Assembly (NCBI RefSeq): GCF_009649785.1
Contig: NZ_WJOK01000026.1
Location: 1 to 64,000 of the forward strand
Direction: 5' to 3'
From: Agrobacterium tumefaciens
GTDB lineage: Bacteria > Pseudomonadota > Alphaproteobacteria > Rhizobiales > Rhizobiaceae
Length of the DNA: 64,000 bases
Positions 58,366-64,000 of this stretch are shown piece by piece. Position numbers and translations under genes: made by a program. Below the pieces are notes generated by a model that had not been told where the DNA came from, ran no database searches, and worked only from the letters and a program-made list of their open reading frames with translations. Positions within the stretch are counted from its first letter, which is position 1; each line of letters starts with the position of its first letter.

Positions 58366-59229
58366 CTAGTCACCCAGCAATTGCCGGTCGTCCGGATCAC
58401 GATGCTCCACAAGCTGCTGCTTGATGTGCCGCAGGGTCACCATCGACCGCTGCCGGTGGTGATAGGCAGCTAGCGTCGCCAGAACATCAACCGCCGCCAG
58501 ATAGGCATAACGCGATGATGTTGGGCGGAAGATATTGTTTCCCTCAGGCACGTTGACGGCCACCACCATATCGGCGGCCAAGGCGACGGGCGTATCGCTC
58601 TGGGTCAGCGCGATGGTGGTGACCCCCATTTCCCGCGCCAGCCTGAAGCACTTCACCAATTCCATGTTGCGGCCGGAAAAGGAGGATCCGATGATGACGT
58701 CTTCCTTCCGCGCAGCGGCAGTCATCATCAATTGCATGCTGTGATCGGCGCTGGTCGAAACGCGCAGGCCAAGGCGAAACAGCCGGTTCTGAATTTCCGA
58801 GGCGATCATCGAGGAATTACCACCGGCTCCAAACGCGTAGATCATGCCGCTATTGGCAATCCGGACGGCCGCTTCGTCGGCGAGGGCGGGATCGAGCGTC
58901 TTGTGCAGCAGGAAAAGCGCCTCCTGCGCCTTGGCAAGCACTTCCTCGGCGACGTCCGACGGGCCTGTGCTTGTCGGTTCCGAGGTGAGGTAGCGGATGC
59001 CGACATAAGCGGTCTTGGCAAGGCTGACCTTGAAATCCGAAAAGCTCTGGCAACCCAGACGGCGGCAGAACCGCGTCACGGTTGGCGGGGAAACCTCGGC
59101 GCGGGCGGCAAGCTCGATGATCGATGCATTGACCGCAAACTCGAAGTCCGAAACCAGAATATCGGCGATCCGCCGCTCCGATTGCGAGAACTGTCCCCTG
59201 TCGTCTTGAATCTTTGCGAAAATATCCAT
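58366..59229 (-). CDS. RpiR/MurR-family transcriptional regulator
   Basis: 287 residues from the ATG at 59229 (GGTGA upstream; a TTG at 59253 extends the frame). The N-terminal HTH_6 domain is FSQSERRIADILVSDFEFAV, then ELAARAEVSPPTVTRFCRRLG. The C-terminal SIS phosphosugar-binding domain has IYAFGAGGNSSMIASEIQNRL and IGSSFSGRNMELVK. Expected to sense a sugar phosphate, here most likely an amino-sugar phosphate, and control the downstream SDR-GH20-M81-MFS-cutC genes and/or the ABC transporter. Confidence 0.88.
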   Translation of the reverse strand: MDIFAKIQDDRGQFSQSERRIADILVSDFEFAVNASIIELAARAEVSPPTVTRFCRRLGCQSFSDFKVSLAKTAYVGIRYLTSEPTSTGPSDVAEEVLAKAQEALFLLHKTLDPALADEAAVRIANSGMIYAFGAGGNSSMIASEIQNRLFRLGLRVSTSADHSMQLMMTAAARKEDVIIGSSFSGRNMELVKCFRLAREMGVTTIALTQSDTPVALAADMVVAVNVPEGNNIFRPTSSRYAYLAAVDVLATLAAYHHRQRSMVTLRHIKQQLVEHRDPDDRQLLGD

Positions 59230-59370
59230 GCTCACCGGTCTCCGTTCCGCCAAAACTTAAGGCTTGGCCCCGTTTCCGATGCACCTTAATCCGAGACGCC
59301 CGTCAACCGTACACACCCATGAATCGACCATGTTTCGCCCCGTTGACGACACGCCGGACACCTTTGATCT

Positions 59371-59383
59371 GAAAATTATTTTC
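59371..59383. promoter_or_regulatory. Candidate RpiR operator 1
   Basis: Perfect 13-base palindrome GAAAATTATTTTC between the divergent RpiR gene and the 161-residue ORF. It shares the core GAAAATwATTT with the site 73 bases further on. AT-rich GAAAAT/ATTTTC dyads are usual for RpiR regulators in alphaproteobacteria. Confidence 0.5.
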
Positions 59384-59441
59384 TCTGTTGATTGCGAGAT
59401 GAGCATATGCCAACAATCTTCGCCAGAGAAATATCCAAATC

Positions 59442-59457
59442 TTGAAAATAATTTCAA
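59442..59457. promoter_or_regulatory. Candidate RpiR operator 2
   Basis: Palindrome TTGAAA-ATAA-TTTCAA, 16 bases before the start of the + strand ORF at 59473, in a position to block its transcription or translation start. Confidence 0.5.
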
Positions 59458-59472
59458 CAACGGACCTGAATC

Positions 59473-59958
59473 ATGCGCGACCCATTCAAAAACCCTTTTC
59501 CCGAAACAGACGTCGCCCGCCACTCCATCTGGGACATGCTGGTAACGCGGGATATCGACGCCTTCCTCACTGCCGACTGGTCGAAAGTCGCGGATGATTT
59601 CGTAAAGGACGGCTTTCTCGGCATCAACGCCAACCGGGATGCAAACCCGGACAACTGGCGCCTGTCCTTCCCCTCGCTTGACGCCTATCGCGACGAATGG
59701 CTGCGACAGGCGCAGGATTTCCAGACCCAGCAATTGGCTGAAGACCCGCGCAATGCGATCTTCACCACCACCACGCTGGAAGAAATCGAAGTGGAAGGTG
59801 AGACCGCGCTGGTTCGCAAGAAGTTCGACGGCGGGCTTCGCAAGGCCGATGGCAGCTTCGACGTCATGAAATGGCAGACGCTCTATTATTGCCGACTGCA
59901 TGAGGGCCGCTGGAAAATCAGCGGTTTCACCGGATACATGCCCAATCCCATGCCGTGA
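59473..59958 (+). CDS. Conserved hypothetical protein, SnoaL/NTF2-like
   Basis: 161 residues. It has an N-terminal helix pair (SIWDMLVTRDIDAFLTADW, then VADDFVKDGFLG) and a sheet ending YYCRLHEGRWKISGFTGYMP, the outline of the NTF2-like/SnoaL fold. No function recognised. It is divergent from the RpiR gene with two palindromes between them, so it is probably under the same regulator. A strong terminator follows. Confidence 0.72.
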   Translation: MRDPFKNPFPETDVARHSIWDMLVTRDIDAFLTADWSKVADDFVKDGFLGINANRDANPDNWRLSFPSLDAYRDEWLRQAQDFQTQQLAEDPRNAIFTTTTLEEIEVEGETALVRKKFDGGLRKADGSFDVMKWQTLYYCRLHEGRWKISGFTGYMPNPMP

Positions 59959-59984
59959 TCCAGCGGACCTGCGAGACGGTTTTG

Positions 59985-60017
59985 AACGCCGGGCCGAAAG
60001 CCCGGCGTTGCTTTTTC
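59985..60017 (+). terminator. Terminator after the SnoaL-like gene
   Basis: Perfect 10-bp stem with arms AACGCCGGGC and GCCCGGCGTT, loop CGAAA, then GCTTTTTC. Only 27 bases after the stop codon. Confidence 0.85.
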
Positions 60018-60104
60018 GTCTGGAAGACGAAGACCGCTGAAAACCGATAGCGTCGCAGAAAACCGGGCATGGCGAGACAGATTTCATGGCCCGGTTCCCG
60101 CCCT

Positions 60105-61217
60105 TTATTGTATCAGTTTGAGGACAGAAAGATCGACACGCCGTTCGAGCGATGTGCCGCTTTCATCAAACAGATGGCAATCCGACGCCTTGATACCGGT
60201 GACGATGGTTTCATCGACGACAACAGGCGCAGAACCGGAAAGAAGCGCGCAATAATTTTCACCCGTGGGCGCGACGCCATAAGCGATCGTATTCACACCC
60301 AGCCGCTCGATAACGCTGGGCGCGACCTTGATATTCAGGTCGGCCGTTTCGAGACCGGTGTGTTCCGGGCGAATGCCGAGCGTCAGTTGCGTGCCTTCAA
60401 GACCGGCGCGCGGCTCCACCGGCACGGTGATTGTCTGGCCCTCATACTCCACGGTCACACCATCGGCGCTGACGGATTTGCAGGTGACCTTCAGGAAATT
60501 CATTTTCGGATTGCCGATGAAACCGGCGACGAACAGGTTTGCGGGCTTGTGGTAAAGTTCCAGCGGCGCGCCGACCTGGGAGATTTCGCCCGCATTCAGC
60601 ACCACGATGCGGTCAGCCATGGTCATGGCTTCCACCTGGTCATGCGTCACGTAGATCATCGTCGCCTTCAGCGTCCGATGCAGATTGGTGAGCTCGATAC
60701 GCATGTCGGCGCGAAGTGCGGCGTCAAGGTTGGAAAGCGGCTCGTCGAACAGGAATATCTTCGGCTCGCGAACGATGGCGCGGCCGATCGCTACACGCTG
60801 GCGCTGGCCGCCGGACAACATGCCGGGACGCTGCTGCAGGCGCTGGTCGAGTTGCAGGATCTTGGCGACGGCCTCCACCTTTTCCTTGATCTTGCCCTCT
60901 TCCATCTTTTCGACTCGGAGGGGAAAAGCGATGTTTTCAAAAACCGTCATATGCGGATAGAGCGCATAGGACTGGAACACCATGGCGATGCCGCGTCTAA
61001 CCGGCGGCAAGTCATTGACCTTCACGCCGTTGATGACGATGTCGCCGGCGGAAATATCCTCAAGGCCGGCGATCATGCGCAGCAATGTGGATTTACCGCA
61101 TCCCGAGGGGCCGACAAAAACGACGAACTCGCCATCCCTGATGTCGAGCTGAACGCCCTTGATGACTTCGAAATGTCCATAGTTCTTGCGGACGTTGTTG
61201 AGATAAAGCTGACCCAA
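60105..61217 (-). CDS. Sugar ABC transporter ATP-binding protein (UgpC/MsmK type)
   Basis: 370 residues. Walker [13 protein letters not shown], signature [16 protein letters not shown], Walker [13 protein letters not shown], then a C-terminal TOBE/OB domain ([13 protein letters not shown]), typical of CUT1 ATPases. It lies 185 bases downstream of the binding-protein gene in the same direction and should power the adjacent permeases. Confidence 0.93.
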   Translation of the reverse strand: MGQLYLNNVRKNYGHFEVIKGVQLDIRDGEFVVFVGPSGCGKSTLLRMIAGLEDISAGDIVINGVKVNDLPPVRRGIAMVFQSYALYPHMTVFENIAFPLRVEKMEEGKIKEKVEAVAKILQLDQRLQQRPGMLSGGQRQRVAIGRAIVREPKIFLFDEPLSNLDAALRADMRIELTNLHRTLKATMIYVTHDQVEAMTMADRIVVLNAGEISQVGAPLELYHKPANLFVAGFIGNPKMNFLKVTCKSVSADGVTVEYEGQTITVPVEPRAGLEGTQLTLGIRPEHTGLETADLNIKVAPSVIERLGVNTIAYGVAPTGENYCALLSGSAPVVVDETIVTGIKASDCHLFDESGTSLERRVDLSVLKLIQ

Positions 61218-61362
61218 AACTTGCCTCTCCCGTCACCAGCCGACATCAGGCTGCGTTCAGAGACGTTCCGCGACACGGAAAAATCGCGCCTTATCGGAAC
61301 CGTTAAAACACACGAGAAGCTCCTGCCGTCATAGCGGCGGGTATTCTCGCAACGAATTATGA

Positions 61363-61389
61363 GGTTGCGGGCGACCTGCGCCCGCAACC
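61363..61389 (-). other. Strong hairpin between binding-protein and ATPase genes
   Basis: Perfect 11-bp stem with arms GGTTGCGGGCG and CGCCCGCAACC around 5 bases, 13 bases past the binding-protein stop. No T-run follows on the minus strand. Such hairpins often stabilise the upstream mRNA so that the binding protein is made in excess over the ATPase. Confidence 0.6.
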
Positions 61390-61402
61390 GTATAAATGTG
61401 GA

Positions 61403-62635
61403 TTACTTGTACTGCTCGAGAGCGGCAGATGCCTTCTTTGCGGCATCTTCCGGTGTCGCCTTGCCGGTAACGACAGACTGCACCATCTCAATCATCGTGT
61501 CCTGGAAGCCCTTGTAGTCAGTGAAGAGCGGCTCGGGACCGCCATAGGCGATACCGTCGATCAGCGGCTTCCAGAAGGGGTCCTTGGCGATGAACTCATC
61601 AACCTTCGGCGACGGACGAAGCGGGGTCAGGCCAGCGCCGCCCTGCAGTTCGTATTCGCCCTGCGGGCCGGGAGAGGTGATGAACTTGGCGAATTCGGTC
61701 GCCTTTTCTTCGACACCGGTTCCCTTGAAGATTGCGAGGCTGTCGGTGATGAGCAGCGTGCCGGGACCCTTGGCTTCAGGGCCGAGCGGCAGGGTTGCGA
61801 TACCCCAGTTGATCTTGGTTTCCTGCAGGCGGGTTGCAGCACCCGATCCCGCCTGGATCATGCCAACCTTGCCATCGAGGAAGATGGCGCGGATTTCGTT
61901 CTGCTCGTAGGCCGTCGGACCCTCGACGGAGTAAGGCGTGATGTCCTTGTAGGCCTTCAGAGCTGCAAGAACCTGCGGGCTGTCGACGGTGATCTTGTCG
62001 CCGTCGATGACCTTGCCGTTATTGGTGTAAACCCAGTGCATGAACTGGTGCATGGTGTTGTCGAAGGTCTTGGCGGGCAGACCATAACCGGCGACGCCGG
62101 TCTTTTCCTTGATCTGCTTGGCAAAGGCGATCTCTTCAGCCCAGGTCTTCGGCGGCACTTCCGGATCGAGACCGGCCTGCTTGAAGAGGTCCTTGTTCCA
62201 ATAGAGCGCCTTGGTCGAGAAGGCGACGGGCACGCCCCACTGCGTATCCTCGAAGGTAACCGTGTCGACGATGTTAGGATAATAGGTCTTCTTTTCGTCT
62301 TCGGTCATCGGCACCGGAACGATGAGGTCGTTCTGTGCGAACTGCTTCAGCGTGCGCGAACCGACATAGGCCATGGCGACCGGAGTGCCGGCGGCTGCGA
62401 GCGTGGTTGCCTTGTCCTGGCACTGCGCCCAGCCGACGACTTCAGGAACGACCTTCCAGCCGGCATTCTTGCCTTCCCATTCCTTGATGTATTTTTCATG
62501 GATGGGGTCCATCTTGTCGCCGCAATAGATCCAGCTGATCTCCTTGTCGGCGGCGTGTGCCGCCACCGTGCCAAGGGCAGTGGAACCGGCAAATGCGAAG
62601 GCGCAAAGCGCCAATCCGTAATGTTTCAGTGCCAT
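61403..62635 (-). CDS. Sugar ABC transporter substrate-binding protein (CUT1, family 1)
   Basis: 410 residues with a signal peptide ending AAHA-AD. WKVVPEVVGWAQCQDKATTLAAAGTP, then YVGSRTLKQFAQND, and GVPVAFSTKALYWNKDLFKQAG are typical of family 1 binding proteins for oligosaccharides. With GH20 and RpiR nearby, chito-oligosaccharides or GlcNAc are likely ligands (inference). Confidence 0.92.
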   Translation of the reverse strand: MALKHYGLALCAFAFAGSTALGTVAAHAADKEISWIYCGDKMDPIHEKYIKEWEGKNAGWKVVPEVVGWAQCQDKATTLAAAGTPVAMAYVGSRTLKQFAQNDLIVPVPMTEDEKKTYYPNIVDTVTFEDTQWGVPVAFSTKALYWNKDLFKQAGLDPEVPPKTWAEEIAFAKQIKEKTGVAGYGLPAKTFDNTMHQFMHWVYTNNGKVIDGDKITVDSPQVLAALKAYKDITPYSVEGPTAYEQNEIRAIFLDGKVGMIQAGSGAATRLQETKINWGIATLPLGPEAKGPGTLLITDSLAIFKGTGVEEKATEFAKFITSPGPQGEYELQGGAGLTPLRPSPKVDEFIAKDPFWKPLIDGIAYGGPEPLFTDYKGFQDTMIEMVQSVVTGKATPEDAAKKASAALEQYK

Positions 62636-62675
62636 AGATAGTCTCCCGTTTTCTGGTGGTCGTTCCTATTGTTGA

Positions 62676-63533
62676 TTATTTCACCGCGCCGGCGGTAAGC
62701 CCGCTGACGAGATAGCGTTGCATGAAGAAGATGACGACCATGGCCGGCGCAATGCCGACGAAGCTGGCCGCCATCAACTCATTCCAGACGACTTCCTGAC
62801 GACCGAAATAGGCAAACAGGCCGATGGGCAGCGGCATATATTCGGTCTTGGAATTGAAGGTGAGCGCGAAGATGAACTGCTGCGCATAAGCACCGATGAA
62901 GGTGGTGATGGACACGACGGCGATGCCAGGCATCGCAAGCGGCAGGATCACCCGGCGGAAGGTATAGAAATAGCTCGCGCCGTCCACATAGGCCGCCTCT
63001 TCCAGTTCGCGCGGAATACGCAGCATGTAGGTTCGCAAAAGCCAGATGGCAGTGGGGATCAAAAAGGCGGCGCCGGGAATGATCATCGCCAGATAGGTGT
63101 TCAGGACGCCCATATTGCGCATCAGCCGGTAAAGCGGGATCAGAAGCACCGCACCGGAGAACATGTTGATCGCAAGAAACGCGCCGAGCAATTGCCCGCG
63201 ACCGCGAAACTGGAACCGCGCGAAAGCATAGGACGCCGGCACCACCAGAAGCAGAACGATGATCGTCGATATCGTCGAGATGAAGAAGGAGTTGAAGACG
63301 TAGCGGGCAAAGCCGGGAACGCTGACCCACATGGTCCGGTAAGCTTCGAAGGAGCCGTTTTCCGGCCAAAACTTATACGGTGACGAAAAAAGCAGGCTGA
63401 GCGGTTTCAGCGAAACCAGAAACCCTTCGACAAACGGCGCCAGCACGAAGGTCAGGAATACGGCGATGCCGCAATAAATCCCGACGATCTCATACCATCT
63501 GTAACGGTTGATCATCGCATTTTTGTCGGTCAT
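62676..63533 (-). CDS. Sugar ABC transporter permease (MalG type)
   Basis: 285 residues, six membrane segments. The EAA loop is ELEEAAYVDGASYFYTFRRVILPLAMPG. The start overlaps the preceding permease stop (ATGA). It ends 40 bases before the binding-protein gene. Confidence 0.93.
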   Translation of the reverse strand: MTDKNAMINRYRWYEIVGIYCGIAVFLTFVLAPFVEGFLVSLKPLSLLFSSPYKFWPENGSFEAYRTMWVSVPGFARYVFNSFFISTISTIIVLLLVVPASYAFARFQFRGRGQLLGAFLAINMFSGAVLLIPLYRLMRNMGVLNTYLAMIIPGAAFLIPTAIWLLRTYMLRIPRELEEAAYVDGASYFYTFRRVILPLAMPGIAVVSITTFIGAYAQQFIFALTFNSKTEYMPLPIGLFAYFGRQEVVWNELMAASFVGIAPAMVVIFFMQRYLVSGLTAGAVK

Positions 63534-64000
63534 CGGCTGGTCTCCTGCGAGATACGGCTGGTGATGCGGAAGTAGAAGTAGGTGAATATGGACAGGAAGA
63601 TGCAGATCAGCACTGCACGCGCCGCGCCCTCACCGTATTTGTAGGAACCGATCGCCGTCTTGTAGGTGTCGATGATCATGGTCGTCGTCTGGCCCGTCGG
63701 TCCGCCCTGTGTCAGGATCCAGATGATGTCGAAGGAATTGAAGGTCGAAATCAGCGAGATCATCGACATGGTAATCATGGCCGGCAGCATCAGCGGCAAC
63801 GTGATGCGGCGGAAGCGGTAGGTGCGGCTGGCGCCGTCGGTCCAGGCTGCCTCGTAAAGATCCTGCGGAATGGCCTGAATTGCCGCCAGCAGATAAAGCG
63901 TCACCATCGGCACGCCGATCCATACGTCGGTGATGATGGTCGCCCAGAAAGCCGTGCTGCCATAGGCGAGGAAGGCGACTGGACCGTCCACCAGGCCAAG
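63530..64000 (-). CDS. Sugar ABC transporter permease (MalF type), 5' end outside the window
   Basis: Only the C-terminal 155 or so codons are inside the window; the frame stays open through base 64000. The EAA loop is DLYEAAWTDGASRTYRFRRITLPLMLP and FDIIWILTQGGPTGQTTTM is the usual MalF C-terminal pattern. The methionine at 63991 is internal. Partner of the MalG-type permease. Confidence 0.92.
   Translation of the reverse strand, partial: LGLVDGPVAFLAYGSTAFWATIITDVWIGVPMVTLYLLAAIQAIPQDLYEAAWTDGASRTYRFRRITLPLMLPAMITMSMISLISTFNSFDIIWILTQGGPTGQTTTMIIDTYKTAIGSYKYGEGAARAVLICIFLSIFTYFYFRITSRISQETSR

Overview
The window looks like a piece of the main circular chromosome of an Agrobacterium (Rhizobiaceae, A. 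tumefaciens species complex). The basis is the GC-rich coding style, the rrn leader typical of Rhizobiales at the left edge, an AmeR-like TetR repressor with an ameABC-type efflux operon, a single-domain ModE, and an amino-acid:carrier-protein ligase cluster of the kind described in A. tumefaciens. The AmeR homologue differs at many residues from the C58 protein as I remember it, so this is probably a relative of C58 rather than C58 itself. Genus and species rest on memory, not on a search.

Layout. 1-440: promoter and leader of an rRNA operon reading leftwards out of the window. 440-8190: long-form purC, then ameR-ameA-ameB-ameC, closed by back-to-back terminators. 8300-11280: efp (-) diverging from epmA-epmB (+), that is, elongation factor P and the two enzymes that make and attach beta-lysine to it. 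11280-14800: two small ORFs, a stand-alone Lrp/AsnC sensor domain, and a LysR regulator divergent from an FAD amine/amino-acid oxidase. 14850-17930: modABC under two tandem ModE-type boxes, with modE convergent to modC. 17930-22980: an S58 peptidase and thiC-thiO-thiS-thiG under a TPP riboswitch (all -).

23158-28946: a five-gene translationally coupled set: carrier protein, acyl-CoA-dehydrogenase-like flavoprotein, aminoacyl-tRNA-synthetase-like amino-acid:carrier-protein ligase, DUF1839 protein and GH2 glycosidase-like protein. It looks like a small pathway that loads an amino acid on a carrier, oxidises it and passes it on; its product is unknown. A two-domain alpha/beta hydrolase lies convergent to it. 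31081-37250: an ABC-exporter-like protein whose nucleotide-binding domain has lost every catalytic motif and carries an approximately 290-residue insertion, then a cyclic-nucleotide-binding protein, a metallo-beta-lactamase-fold hydrolase, and a membrane class III adenylate cyclase with a [2Fe-2S] domain. This set is the most unusual part of the window and reads as a cAMP signalling module.

37288-52005: surface-polysaccharide genes (nucleotide-sugar dehydrogenase, several glycosyltransferases, polysaccharide deacetylase) around an oligopeptide-type ABC transporter operon. 52000-64000: an amino-sugar block on the minus strand (RpiR regulator, SDR, GH20 beta-N-acetylhexosaminidase, M81 peptidase, sugar-efflux MFS, CutC) and a CUT1-type sugar ABC transporter that runs off the right edge. 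Two copies of a short REP-like palindrome occur at about 9.0 kb and 58.3 kb. I saw no tRNA, CRISPR, insertion sequence or phage gene.
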